A DNA stretch of 64,000 bases from Lepas anatifera. Taxonomy: Eukaryota; Arthropoda; Thecostraca; Lepadidae. Location: the NCBI GenBank assembly GCA_034440635.1, contig JAOTON010002088.1:62001-126000 (forward strand), written 5' to 3'. The notes beneath the pieces are model-generated. The model was not told the origin of the DNA. It worked only from the letters and a program-made list of their open reading frames with translations, and ran no database searches. The position numbers and the translations under genes are program-made. Below are positions 11,025 through 24,520 of the stretch, in pieces; position 1 is the stretch's first letter; each line of letters opens with the position of its first letter.

Positions 11025-13427
11025 ATTTTGCCAGAAGCTGCAAAAATTTCGAGTTAGAGGTACATGAAGTACGGTGGCGCTGCGCGAAGGTGTTTTTTTT
11101 TACTACCTGTGGAAACCTGAAGAGGCCGATTGCCCACCCCCTTGTGTGGGCGCGTGTTAATTCTCATATATTTTGACACTTGCACGATGAAAATTTCGTA
11201 AAGACAATGCTATATGATTGCAAGCAACCGATTACAAAAGCAATTGCTTTGTTTGCGGCGTTAAACATAAGACTGTACTACCGCGGTGGTCAAAAACCGT
11301 CTGCATACCTACCTTAGGTGCTAAATATTTGGAACTTATAGCAAGAACGCATTTTTTTATTTTTGCTATCGAAAGATATTTTATGAAGAAAAATTTTTGA
11401 GGTGTCTAAAAGGGCAATTTCAACTGCAAAAGGTCAAGGTAGGTCAAAAAAAAGGTCAAACAAATTAAAAGTCAAAAATTTTCAAATTTTGACATTTTCT
11501 TTTTCAAAATAAACTATAATTAAAGACGAGTTCAATGATATACAAAACTTGTTAATCAGGTGATGCGTTCTTGAGTTATGAAGCACCAAAGATGAGTCTA
11601 CAACGTGACCTCCCGAAAATGCCTCGGGCTATAACTCGGTCACCGTTGGTCGGAGAGGGCTGAGATTCTCACAGGCGTGTTTCTGGCCCAAAACTACGCC
11701 GGAGACAAAGTTTCAGATTTATTCTAGATATGGTGGTGTCAAGCCTTGGTCGATCTGTCCTGGAATGCCCCAAATATGTGCTTTACACCTGACACCAGCA
11801 AAAGAAAAGATCAAATTATGTCCAATTGTTTGAGTGTTTCCAAATCTAATACAGTAAAATACCTTTGTAGTGAAAAGTTCCAACGACAAATAACAAAACC
11901 AAAGTTAGAATACCTGCTTGTGGTGGCATTTATTGTTCCAGTACCAAACAACTAAATCACAGTCACAACCTGTGAGCGCTTGGAGCACTATGAACTTTAT
12001 ATGTGGCCACGAACTGAGAACTTAAACCGGCTGAGCACTTGAAAACACACGCTTACTGAGAAACTTACTTGTGAGCAGAAACATTTGTTATTTTGAAAAA
12101 ACAACACTTCGTGGCATGCTGCTAAACAATGGACTCCAGAATTCAGATTATCTTATCTACTTAAGTGGACTGTCGACAAGACGTATTTTGGCAATTGGCC
12201 GGTATAATTACCCGTCAATATCCCTTCCTGGTCATCGCATGAGCTGAGGGATTATACCGTTGTCGCCGCTGTCGTTGTCGTCGGGAGGGATTACAAACTC
12301 GGCATGACTCCAACCCGATTCCCTCTGCTTATCACCGGCGCCCCGCTGGGCCCGGTCTTCAGCGCTTTCTGTGTGGTTCTTGGCGCCCATGCCAGATTTG
12401 CTGTTCCCATCAACAGCCCTCATAATCCCTGCTGCTGTTGGCCTGTTCCACCCTTGAATAATTACAGCAGTGACAGTCCGCTAATCTCTGGGCCTTATCG
12501 GGCAGATAAGCTCTCACTTTGACATGGTTTGCCGCTACCGCACGTGTTCCAGGCAGAGTGCATCAGGTTCCAGTCTTGATTTCTGGTCCCTTGGTTTACC
12601 AATGATGTTCCCAAAATAAATCAATGTCCAATGTTGCTTACCTTAGTGATATGAAAAGTGCTTTAAATGAACTTAAAAACAAACGTCGCGCATTCTGCCT
12701 GTAGTTAAACCTGCCTTACTGGATTGGTGTCCTGGAAGAATTGGTCAAAAAAATTACATACAACCCGACCCAGCTCTGCCTGGCTATACGGAGGCTTTTG
12801 GGAAGCTTATAACTTTGCGAGTAACTGTCTTAATTGAATTAAAATTGGCATCATCAGATAACTACATCAATTAGATATATAACATCAATACACTGAACAA
12901 TAAACATCACTACAACGTACTTGAATTCAATGTATTACAATTTCAAGCAAGCGTCTGCCCTATATACCAGGGTTGTGTGCTTTCAGAAGTCCTTGCAATA
13001 CCACCTGAAGAATCAGGTTATAGAAAAAGAAAATTGTCTTTGGGGAGCCATTGTGATGGAAACCGTAGTATGTTTACTTGGAAAGCGCACAAGCTTTGAA
13101 AATGTTGTATACTTGCGAAGAGTTCCTGGATTGTAGTTAGGCTATATTTAGCTGAATGATAATTTCATTAAAAAATCGTATAAGGGCAAATAATTTAACC
13201 CATGTTAAATTACAGCCTTGTCTATGTATTTTTGTTGTTCATGCAAATTGATTTTAGTTAACAGATTAATTTATCGCGACTTAACTGGCTTCCCTCCACC
13301 ATACAAAGTAAACAAGAATGTTATATTGCTAAAGAAGTACAAACACTACAGGCTAATGCAAAATAGTTAACAGATCACACAAACGTCGGGACGCAATGGA
13401 GAAACTCATGTGTCTATGTAAACCCAA

Positions 13428-13512
13428 GACAGACGGAAGCAGGCAGATTGTTTATACTGTAGCACCTGTAGAGCAGTGATATCAATGAAATGAATGATTC
13501 ACATGCTCACAA
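13428..13512 (-). repeat. Single satellite core inside the tandem unit, inverted (copy 1)
   Basis: Read on the minus strand, this gives TGTGAGCATGTGAA, CATTCATTTCA, CACTGCTCTACAG and CTTCCGTCTGTCT in the order and spacing of the ~190 bp satellite monomer at 44.7-61.9 kb. The downstream pyrimidine-rich segment is included. Copy 2 has the same at 24430-24520. It links the two tandem families. Confidence 0.8.
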
Positions 13513-14924
13513 TACTCAACATAAATGTTTGTCACTCATGTATGTACATACATACTAAAAGACGACCAGGCCTAGGCCAAAGCCAACGTAGGCAGATCCT
13601 GTGTCGGCATATGTTTCGTCAAGACTGAGCGGTAGAAACGATACGCTGCACTTCACTTCATTGCTAAAGCCATCATTTGGGCTAATAACGCACCAACTGT
13701 GCAAATTGAAAGGTGCCACCAATTCTCATCCAGTTAGGCGTGTGTGTGCGGATAGAGCAGTCTGCATCCTATTCAGGGAAAAATACTGGGGTCTGAACCT
13801 GTGAGCTTAGTCCAGATATTGATGTCAAAGTGTCATTGAAAAATGGTTTCAGAACTTTTACTGTTGAAAATGGAATGATTTTGCCTCCTTTTAAACTGTA
13901 TGCCTCAATAAGGCCGCAAATTGAACGAGACGAGACCCAGTGCCTGCTTCAGAATATTTTTGTTACAGATATTACAACACTATGATTTGAATTTTTTAAT
14001 CGAACATGATGTGGTTTTCGCTACTTTGACTTGAATGTCTGATACAATGATCATTTGAACTTATTAAGGATTTGTTGATATCTAATTTTCCTCAAATTCA
14101 TTCCCTTATTCTCCCCTTTCGTAGTATCTTGTGGAAGCATTACCCTTCCTGTTCCCATTCAATATTCTTAACCACTGCTCCCTTTCTTTTTATAATATCT
14201 GTTGCCGTTCAATATGCCCTTGAAGCAAAACTAGCCATTTCCCTCTTGGGTCCCCCACATCATTTCATTTCAAACATCTTCCTATGAATATAGATGTAGT
14301 AAATCATATACCACAAACACTTTTTCTTCATTTTCCATCGCTACTCCGTACACGGAGGTAGGTGACATTTGCGTCAAGACTGCTGCGCTTGAATATGGCC
14401 ACAGCTTCGCCAAAAAACCAGCTCACTCAAATCGTTAAGTTCAGGATTGGGCACTATGTCCCGACATGGTTTCGGATCCGAAGCTGCAGCTGCTGTTTTG
14501 AAGGACCCACGAACCTCGCATACAGCCAACAGCTGGTCCGAGCCCGGCCGTGCCAGCTGCAGGATATCATCAGATCAGAAGTAAAGCACAACGCCCTCCG
14601 GCCACACCCGGAGGCGGTGCTGCTGGCGATAGCTGCTGACTGGGAGGAGACGGTGTGCAGTCGGGCCGGGCTGGCCTACACGAGCGTCGCCGAAAACCAA
14701 ATGTAAAGGTCCGGCCTTGCATGCTGTCACTCATAAGCTTCGTGGCCGACAGTATCACGGAGATGTTTGATAGGGGGCATAAACTCTTCACTGGGCCTCC
14801 AGAAGACCAGATATTGCAGCAGAGAAAGAATGAAAAATGTACAGAGTCCCCGGCAGTTGAAAATGTTCCCCCAACTATGTTGGCACGTTTGGACTTTTTC
14901 TGACCTCTGCACTGATGTCAATGA

Positions 14925-14999
14925 CCTTGAAAGTAAAGATATGACCTTGACTTCTGACCTTGGAATTTGACCTTGACTTTAATGTGAGGTGACCTTGAC
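14925..14999. promoter_or_regulatory. Cluster of TGACCTTGA motifs (S block, copy 1)
   Basis: Four exact TGACCTTGA and one TGACCTTGG occur in about 75 bp, in the same direction. The complement, TCAAGGTCA, is the extended half-site known for NR5A/FTZ-F1 and ERR-type nuclear receptors. Copy 2 has the cluster at about 27125-27212 with some motifs decayed. Whether any receptor binds here is inference only. Confidence 0.4.
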
Positions 15000-15422
15000 A
15001 TACCATCTCGGTTATACGGCGTTATAACGTCACCACCCGGTCTCCAATGCATGTCAGCTGGTCCGACCGCGTGATTGCAGCGATCACGAAATGCGGGTCT
15101 GACTTTCAAAGCTTATAAGTAAAATTTTACCGATTTTATTTATTTTCATTTACCGATTTTCAAAATTTATTCAGCAATCAGCGCGCTATTACCTTCTGTT
15201 AATAATAGCCCAGTAGCATTTTTCGGCTACGAGCGGTTCTCCAGCCACCTTAAAAAAACATGTGGAGGGGGCCTCCGAGACCCCTCTCCAATGCGCGTGC
15301 TAACAGAAAGGCAGTGGTGAATACCAGGGGGTTGGGGTTTCAACCAGTTCCCCTCCCCAAAATTTTGCAATGCGTATATAGTAGAGGCATAGACGGGGCT
15401 CATCCAAGGCAAGGCAATCGAA

Positions 15423-18400
15423 CAGGGGTCTAAAAACTTGCCGATCTACCTACGCCGTCGGCGACCTTATCATCTTTTGGTTGGCGACCCAGCAACCGTC
15501 TCAAACTCTGATTCCATCTGTTTTCCTATGATTTTAGCTTCCACCATCCGCTCCTGCTACTAAATATGCTTACCCTCTCCACTGTATCCACCCGTCATCG
15601 TAATACATACAGTGCCCATCAAAATCTATCGGATGAAGTCTGCCAGTTCCTTTGGCCAAGAATGGGCAGAATCTACTTCGACAAAGAGCCAAGTTAGCCT
15701 TCGTTTCCCGGCTTGTTTGGCGTTTCTGAAAGACAGCTTGGCTACAACGGGGCATCTTTGGCCGATTACATCTGGTATCATCACCGCCCTTAGTTGCTGC
15801 TAGTCTATGCTAGTTATGTTTCTTCTTATTACAATTTTTGGTTCCAATTTTATGAAAAACGACTGAAATAACCTGGTACTTTAGATGATGCCATCTCCCT
15901 GTACCGTATTTATGTACTATTTTTAAGTTCAAACTAGAATGTACTAGAATCTGTCACGAGTCGGTACCAAGTCGGTGATTTTCATTTTTTTCAATAGGCG
16001 ACCAATGGGCGACCTAGTCGGCCGAAACCGCCGACTTGCGTGGTCGCCTGGTCGCAGGTGGTCACCCTGGTACATTTTCGGTGTCTGCGGCCTTCAGAAC
16101 GAGCGCGGCGCGGGCTGCCGCTAATATTTTTGTATTTTTGCTGGAAGCAGTGCGCGCCGTTTTTGACGACTGGTGTTCAATTTGTTAAATCCAAGGGGCT
16201 AAATCAAGATGTGCGTTTATCATAGACGGTCCGTGCAATCTAGGTGGGTTTTGGAGTCTACTTGCAATGATGTTTCCTTGTTTTGCTTTATCGCGAAAAG
16301 TCTCAGAAGGTAAAAAAAACTTTCTACAAGTGGTGCATGTTTAAACCCTTTTCAACCACAATCACGCTAAAATATCATCGTAAACATTGTTATATAGTCA
16401 CACATTCCCAAGGGCGTGGATTTCCTAAGTGATTTTTGGGGTGCCTAATTATGAGACTATCCATAACAAGTATACTGTTTTTCATACCACCATGTTCTTG
16501 CCTTATACCAGTGTGCAAAGTACGGCATTTTCGTCGAGATCTTGTCTGTGCGAGTGCCCTTTGAGACAGGACAGACTGGTGCAAATTTTATCAACCTGGT
16601 GCGAACTTGCCAGGTTAGTGACACTTAAACTAAACAAATAATGGCTGAACGGCTATGAAGACATAGGAGGGGGCCTTATAAAAATTCCTTAACTAACTGA
16701 CTAATGATTGAGATAGCATTGCATTGTAGGGGTAGGAATGGGTGAATTTTTTCCCTGGTATGTGCCAGATTGGTGTGTATTTTTGGAGGCTGGTGGTGCA
16801 AGAATTTTAGATGGCTGGTGCGACTCGTCTGGCATGCTGCCGTACTTTGCAGACTGGGCCTTATAGCTGGACATATAAATGGGTGACCAAGTAGGCCTGT
16901 TATTTATAAATTTTAAAGTCCCTGAAATGAGAAATAGGAAAATTTTAAGGATGCTCTTAGTAGGCACAGAAAATAACTTGAGCTTTCATTTGGGGTGCCA
17001 CAGCAGTGACAGGTCCAAGGTATCCCTGAACTCGAGTTCAGGACCCCTTAAGTTTGAAAGGATTAAGGGCGGCCTGAGGAAAAGGGTACCCCAAAACTGA
17101 TTAAACCAGGTCTGTGAGGCAGAAAATACCTTGCTACTGCCCCCCACCACTAGAATACAAATGATGGGGCTACAGATGGAGCTTTGAAGTTTAGAAGTTG
17201 TGAAAAATGGCATTAAAGGTGCTGAAAACAGGTTTTGTTGGGCTAGGTTGGCTCACATCATGTTCTGTATGGCCATATATCTTGGTCTGTATATATTATT
17301 ATCTCAAGTGGCAATAGAAATTAAATATTAAAAAACTTGTATATGACTAGTGTTTTATTTACACAGATGCACCAAGACATGTGAATGATCATAATAAACA
17401 TGTTGAGCTTCAATATTTGAAGCAGGGTATAAAGTATGATTTCCTGTTTCTGCTTCAAAGATAAATGCCCTCTAAAATTTTAAGAACAGAAATAAGCCAG
17501 GTAGAAAGAACAAAAGTTTGTTTCATGGCCTAAAATATTGTTATGGAAAATGGTCTCAAGCATTCCCATAATTGAGAATGGGTGTTCCCATCTATGGGTC
17601 AAGCATTCCCACTTATGGCACTGTTACCATTTTTAAGTCACACCAACCACAGTTTTCTCCCACTGATTGATGATGATAGCCACCCTTTTGGGTGAAGTGT
17701 GCTCTTTTGGTTGACAGCATGCAATCTCAGAGGGCTGCCCCTTACTAAAATCCTAGATCCATCTCTGTGCATTGGTACCCCATAAGGGGATATAAATGTG
17801 CATTCCTGCACAGCACAAAGATGTGATAAACCATTTCCAATTGCCAGAAGACTCCACTGCAAGGACAATGGTCCAATCCAAATCTGCCAAACATAGAATA
17901 AGCTGTGCCTTTTGCACAGATGGATGCACACTGGGTTATCAGGGTGTGTGTGTATGTTTTTTAACTGACTGATTATTGCATCCAAGTTTCTGATATCTTG
18001 TATTTTTGTCATAAGAAAGTTGAATCGTTTTGTTTTCTCTAGTATGGATGAAATATGGAAGCACTGCTACAGAGATACAGCAGAAATATCACAGAGAGAT
18101 TGTGTCCACCACAAAAGAACAGGTTGCTGAAATGCAAACTGTTCTTCTCAGTACCCAGTCCTGGTCCAAATGGGTCATCAGCAACTATTCTGGAAACTTT
18201 TTCAGTCCTGATTATTAATGCTAAAATGCATCAATTAAGAACTTTGGAAATAGTTATCATGGGAATGATGTCATGCAAAGAAAATAAGGTTATTCCCAAG
18301 AGACAGCATTGCTATTGCTTTGAGTAGAACCATGTTCAACAATGGAGCAAAATTGGGCCTCATCTTAGCAATGGTTGATATTTTCCACTGCACTTCTGAG

Positions 18401-19849
18401 GAAATGTTGTCAATGAATAATGTTTGAATTATTTATTTGAAATGTTACAGGAATTTATCTGATTTGTGGCGCCTCAAGGTGAAGAATCCCAAGTATTTCA
18501 CGACGCATGTATGTACATGAAAAATTTTTCTCTAGTTAAATGAAACATCGGAACTGTTTCTGAGGCTCTTTTTTAAGGTGCTGCAAACCCTTTAAAATAA
18601 GGTCTCTAAAATAAGGTCTAACAATTTTTCACATGGATGGACACAAAATAAAACCATTATTGATGAGAGAACAACAATGGTGCATCAATCATGGTTGTAT
18701 CTTGCTTGGTATAGAAGTGATGGGCGAAAATTTTAATGCCCAGGGGCGCTGCCACGGAATTTTTACAGGGGAACGGACCCGGGCTGGTGCTGACCGGGGC
18801 AGGGGAATTGTGAGCATATTCGGTACCTGACAGCATTAATGATGATGAACCGAAAATTTTGGGGAGACGTCCCCCCTGGTTGGCCAACAGGAGGATGCGT
18901 AGGTACCCCGTCCCACCGCTTTCGGCGCCCATTTAATTGCCCTTGTGTACGGGCAGTGTATCATAATTGACCTCGATTGACCTCCAAACAGACTTAGCCT
19001 AACATTAGTGGGCACTATTGATACGTATTCATTACTGCGTAGTGCGTATAAATGACTGATCACTATCCAACATTGGCTTTTAGGTCCGACATATCACGCC
19101 CAATGCGAGCGTTCTTCCTATTATAACTTGAAGCTACGTGATAACATCCTCAATATTCAGTGTCCTGTTGCGCCCCAGCCTTTGAACCGATATGAAAATG
19201 GATGTTGCCTTAGTGAAAGAGCTGGTCCGGCTCTGTCGAATAGCGTTGAGAAAGTGGTTCCGGCTATTTTGCATACGGAGATAAGCAAGGTTTTATAGAG
19301 CACTGCATTTGATACATTTTGACGTATATGAATTATTCCCCTCTGGTGACCACAGTATTGACCTTCCGCAAAAATTCCGGGAGTAACGCCGATTGCATTT
19401 CCGACGACCTTTCGATCGCCTTTTCCGCTTCTATCTTTCTTTGTTTCCGAGATCGAGGGTGTCATTTTTAACCCCCTCCCACCAGGGGGGGTTCATAGGT
19501 GATTCATGCTGGTCACCGGGGCAAGGGTTAAGGGCCAGCATGTATAATTTTGTTGCTTTCAGATCATAACTTTGATTTTAATACTGAATTATAATATCAT
19601 GAAATCACTTAGGTAATGACTTGATTCTGGCTTAGGTCATCGATATCGAGAAACCCGATCTATATTTTATAGGTTTTTTATATCTATATTTTATCGGAAC
19701 CTTCCCCTTGCACTCGCCAGTGCTTCCCTATAGCCATATTTATACCACTTTTAAGACCGATTTTGTAATACATGTAGTATTAGGTTCGGCGACCATCGAA
19801 GAAGCTTGGATTTTAGTCGGCGACCACAAGCTCACTTTTTAGACCCCTG
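15423..19849. mobile_element. hAT-like DNA transposon, 8-bp TSD, no transposase
   Basis: The borders are exact: CAATCGAA at 15415-15422 and 19850-19857, with the empty site visible at about 27600-27610. The ends are CAGGGGTCTAAAAA and TTTTTAGACCCCTG. An 8-bp target and CAGGGG termini are hallmarks of hAT. Subterminal copies of GTCGGCGACC or close variants lie near both ends (about 15457, 19787, 19816), with related motifs at 15995-16050; hAT transposases are known to bind such repeats. At 4,427 bp it is long enough to be autonomous, but I found no transposase in any frame. The interior is AT-rich unassigned DNA, with a GC-richer block at 18740-19480. Confidence 0.88.
16300..18620. other. AT-rich interior of the hAT-like element; no gene recognised
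   Basis: It has no counterpart elsewhere in the window. Short open frames on both strands (the longest about 124 codons, minus, 17638-18012) lack recognisable domains. A loose repeat of CTGGTGC/GGTGCGA phrases occurs at 16570-16830. It may be captured host DNA or the remnant of another insertion. Confidence 0.3.
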
Positions 19850-21962
19850 CAATCGAATGGGTATCTCTCCAAATCGAATAACTGCCCTTCACCTGTCGAT
19901 GTATGTCTGACCTTCCACTGTTCGGCACGTAGCAGTTTGTAATGTCGTTCATGCTTCAATGTAATGGACTAAGGATCGTTCTCGGAAATGACGATCCTGC
20001 TAATTTGTTTCACTTCCTCCTCCCCATTCGGGTAAATTTTTGGGTATTTGTACCTTCATACGCACATTCACATTCGGCGGTGTATAATATGTGACAACAC
20101 GGCAGATGTTTTATTCAGCGGCACCCTTGCGGGACAGTTGAGCCCGCGCGTAGCCTTTGCCATGGCCCATCGTGTCATACGGCGAGGCAGAGATAACAGT
20201 AAACATCTAGATAACAGATAACAGATAACGGTAGGTAGAATGTTATCTATGACGAGGCTATTCAGATTGATCGGGCCCAGTAAAACACAGAGAACAGCTC
20301 CGGTGACACGAGGCGAGACCGTGCTTTCGTGGCGCGCCATCGGACCCGTGAATCTATGTAAAATCTAATCAAGCCCATGTTCACAAAGAGGAACCGTCCA
20401 TTAAAGGGAGATACGCGAAAAAAATGTTATTGGCTAGATCAAAAGGTCACAAAAAGTTGTTTCAGAAGTCCCATTCTCATTTTCGCGAATTCGGCCTCCA
20501 ATTGCCTTAAAATTGCTCTCAAAGTCAACATTTCTAGACGACTTTGCCAGTACACCTCATATCGATATATATGACGTACACACGGCTACGGCTATCAATT
20601 TCTCTAAGAATTAGGTCATATCTATCCTAAACAGTGATGTAGAAGTTCGCATTTACTACAGAAAAAATTACTTTAGAAAAAAACATTGAAAAACTCTTTT
20701 GAAACAGAAACATATGGCTGAAAGGAAATCACAATTAACCAATCAGAAGCCTAGGAATTCTCATACCGGGGTCACGTGACCTATCTGACGTAAAAGTTTT
20801 GTCATCCTGGGGATGAAGGAGAAAATGACTCAAGACCCGAGGTACGAAACCGCTGAAGACTTAAGTAATTATGTTTTTTCCCCGTTTCGACGGCAAACTA
20901 ATTCATTTGGTAGTTTTAAAAAGCTTTTTAAAATTAATTCAAATACTAATAAGGGAGAACAGACATTTGTATTACAAAAACACAATGCTTTTCAACTTTA
21001 AATAGTTTTCGAAATGTAAGTGATGGGTGAAGGTTTCAGCATTTTATCGGAACTGTTGACCTATTTTCGATAATAAGTGAGTGGCCTCCCAAAGTTTTGC
21101 CGAAGATACAAAAATAATTGATAGTTTCGTAATCAGGATTTTTCAAATAGCAGGAAACCACAAGAATAATTTTTTCGCGTACCTCCCTTTAAGTATGTAA
21201 CGCATATTTTTGCAATTTTTATTCCCCATGTAACACTTTGTAGTGCCCAGGCAGACACCGTCGGAAATTACGTAACGCTGGACATGCAGCTCCCCCCCCG
21301 CCTGAAAAGATAGAATAGGCGATGTCTGCAACAATTTCACCAGGATTGGTTCAAACCGAGCTTTGCAGGTAGTACCTACCTAAGATAAGATATGCAATTC
21401 AAGTACGATTAAGCCATGACGTCATAAGATGGCTTCAGTTCAAACACACACGCGCAGGAAGTGCGCGTACATGTGAGACATTTTGGGAGAGTGGTTATGA
21501 GGAAAAACGGGTCTTAAACAATAGGCTCAAATGAATTGACAGCGTTTTCTTTCACACCATTTGCTGAATTTCCATCAGGATCTGACCTTCAATTAATTGG
21601 TCAGAATATTTGTGGCCCGGCGCTATCATATTTGACCGCATAAGTCATTGATGTAACCTACAAAATGGGATAATATTCCCCATCACCTGTTCAGAACACA
21701 TGTTTGAGACGAACAGTTTTTTGCTTGTGATCTGTCTTATGTGACCTTTTTGAAGAATTTATACTATCATTTTATGTAGCCCTTCATCATCTCTAAGAAA
21801 ATGGCACGATGAGATCAGAACTAACCCCACATTCCAAACACTGTGTCCTCTAAGTGTCGGGAATGACATACCACAAGAATAGAGCTGGTATATGAGCAGT
21901 TCTGAGGATTTCAGAAAGACACTAGAAAAACTACACTGGTAATTTCAACTCTAAAACGGTTG

Positions 21963-22012
21963 GTAAGTGTACACATATATTTTCTTTCGCTCCTCTTCAC
22001 TTCTGCATGCAG
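21963..22012 (+). other. Candidate 50-nt intron, copy 2
   Basis: GTAAGTGT at the 5' end and GCATGCAG at the 3' end match the candidate at 7104-7153. Conservation of both sites between copies 1 and 2 is expected from overall similarity, so it is not independent support. Confidence 0.3.
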
Positions 22013-24429
22013 TCGAGCCGACCAACATTTGGTGTGCGAAAGATATTCGATGCGAAAGAAATTCACTGCAGAAGTCGCTGTGCTAAAAAATGATACGATT
22101 ACAGAATATACAGGATTTTCTTACGAAATAGGAGGTTACCTACGCCAAGCGATGCAATTTGCACACCCATGTACGGACGTCGAAAGGGGGGATGCCATGT
22201 ATCCCTCAAATCTTGAACCGGGGGAATCGATCCGCATATTGTGGCACTCTAAAAAACTAGGTTTCAGTTTTTCCCCTCTTACCAGCGTGGGCTTCTATAA
22301 ATGTTCCAGCACTTTGTTGTTTGTTGAAAAGTCTTGCTACTGCTCTTTAATACAGGTGTAAAATTCACAGTTTCCTACAAGGCTCTGCCACCTCCAAGCA
22401 TGATAAAATCAGATCCTCTCGCCTCCCAAAAAAATGGCACGACGCTCCAATTACTGAGTATGTCTTTTAGATTAATGATTGCTATAAACCTAATCAGTTT
22501 TATTGGAATATCTGCCCTATTCCAGGAGCTCTCCCTCGGTAGACATTAATTTGGAATTAGAACGAATGGTTGAAGCTGCGAGTTCCCAGTAATCCAAACT
22601 CACGGTCAAATGCGGTGTCGGTTCAAGAAAACAGCGATATTTGTTGCAGTCCAATTTGGCCCTATCGTTGGCATTCTCAGCCAGTCGCCGAAAAGCGGAG
22701 GGCTCTGTGTCACGCCTAGGTCTACCTTTACCCATGATTGAACCTTTAGTGTCCACGGTTATGACGACTTTGGCGCTTTTGACAAATATGTGCAATACGC
22801 ATGACAACAGCAAAAGAAAAGATCAAATAACGTGCAATTATTTGAGTGTTTCCAAATCTAATGCAGTAAAATACCTTTGTAGTGAAAAGTTCCAACGACA
22901 AATAACAAAAACAAAATTAGAATACCTGCTTGTGGTGGCATTTATTGTTCCAGTACCAAACAACTAAATCACAGTCACAACCTGTGAGCGCTTGGAGCAC
23001 TATGAACTTTATATGTGGCCACGAACTGAGAACTTACACCGGCTGACCACTTGAGAACACACGCTTACTGAGAACTTGCTTGTGAGCAGAAACATTTGTT
23101 ATTTTGAAATCACCATATTGCAGCCGGCTGCAAAAAATGGACTCCAGAATTCAAATTATCTTATCTACTTAAGTGGACTGCCGACAAGACGTATTTTGGC
23201 AGTTGGCCGGTATAATTACCCGTCAATATCCCTTCCTGGTCATCGCATGAGCTGAGGGGATTATACCGTTGTCGCCGCTGTCGTTGTCGTCGGGAGGGAT
23301 TACAAACTCGGCATGACTCCAACCCGATCCCTCTGCTTATTACCGGCACCCCGCTGGGCCCGGTCTCCGGCGCTTTCTGTGTAGTTCTTGGCGCCCATGC
23401 CAGATTTGCTGTTCCCATCAATAGCCCTCATAATCCCTGCTGCCGTTGGCCTGTTCCACCCTTGAATAATTACAGCAGTGACAGTCCGCTAATCTCTGGG
23501 CCTTATCGGGCAGATAAGCTCTCACTTTGACATGGTTTGCCGCTACCGCACGTGTTCCAGGCAGAGAGCATCAGGTTCCAGTCTTGATTTCTGATCCCTT
23601 GGTTTACCAATGATGTTCCCAAAATACATGCAATGTTGCTTACCTTTGTGATATGAAAAGCGCTTTAAATGAACTTAAGAACGAACGTCGCGCATTCTGC
23701 CTATAGTTAAACCTGCCTTACTGAAATGGTGTCCTGGAACAATTGGTCAAAAACATTGCATACAACCTGACCCAGCTCTGCCTGGTTATACAGAGGCTTT
23801 TGGAAAGCTTATAACTTTGCGAGTAACTGTCTTAATTGAATTGAAATTGGCATCATCAGATAACTAGATCAATTAGATATATAACATCAATACACTGAAC
23901 AATATACATCACTAAAACGTACTTGAATTCGATGTATTACAATTTCAAGCAAGCGTCTGCCCTATATACCAGGGTTGTGTGTTTCCCGAAGTCCTTGCAA
24001 TACCACCTGAAGAATCAGGTTATAGAAAAAGAAAATGTCTTTCGGGGAGCCATTGTGATGGAAACCGTAGTATGTTTACTTGGAAAGTGCATAAGCTTTG
24101 AAAAAGTTGTATACTTGCGAAGAGTTCCTGGATTGTAGTTGTGCTATATTCAGCCGAATGATAATTTCATTAAAAAATCGTATAAGGCCAAATAAATTAA
24201 GCCATGTTAAATTACAGCCTTGTCTATGTATTTTTGTTGTTCATGCAAACTGATTTTAGTTGCCAGATTAATTTATCTCGACTTAACTGGCTTCCCTCAA
24301 CCATACAAAGTAAACAAGAATGCTATATTGCTAAAGAAGTACGAACACAACAGGCTAATGCCAAATAGTTAACAGATCACACAAACGTCGGGACGTAATG
24401 GAGAAACGCATGTGTCTATGTAAACCCAA

Positions 24430-24520
24430 GAGACAGACGGAAGCAGGCAGAATGTTTTATACTGTACCGCCTGTAGAGCAGTGATGTACATAAATGAAAT
24501 GAATGATTCACATGCTCACA
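24430..24520 (-). repeat. Single satellite core inside the tandem unit, inverted (copy 2)
   Basis: The minus strand reads TGTGAGCATGTGAATCATTC, then CACTGCTCTACAGGCGGTAC and CTTCCGTCTGTCTC, as in the satellite monomer. It includes the GGCGGTACAG form of the hairpin arm. It is equivalent to 13428-13512. Confidence 0.82.

Larger units (their letters stand above)
7929..11771. mobile_element. Foldback DNA transposon, 4-bp TSD (AAAT)
   Basis: Comparison with the uninterrupted copy 2 (22785-22800) gives exact borders: AAAT at 7925-7928 and 11772-11775. The ends are GGGGCATTCCAGGACA and its perfect inverse TGTCCTGGAATGCCCC. The inverted repeats are long, about 7929-8690 against 11025-11771, with scattered substitutions and indels. 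No transposase was seen, so it is non-autonomous. A 4-bp target fits superfamilies such as Sola or Chapaev, but I cannot choose between them. A SINE-bearing tandem duplication (8815-10036) lies inside. Confidence 0.85.
11772..15422 (+). repeat. 6.6 kb tandem unit, copy 1, second part (rest of Q, R and S blocks)
   Basis: It resumes copy 1 after the foldback insertion and is collinear with 22793-24647 and 25827-27612. It includes the GC-rich R stretch (12180-12580), an inverted satellite core (13428-13512), a GC-rich part of S (14380-14710) and a TGACCTTGA cluster (14925-14999). The S block has an open frame of about 110 codons (to 14706) with an unbroken counterpart in copy 2 (to 26916). However, many of the differences change residues, so I see no sign of selection on a protein. 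The copy is cut at 15423 by a hAT-like element and continues into copy 2 at 19850. Confidence 0.9.

Noticed and set aside
14380..14706. Conserved protein in the S block
   Set aside because: The ~110-codon frame is open in both copies, but many differences are amino-acid changing and no indels would be expected at this divergence anyway. There is no family match.
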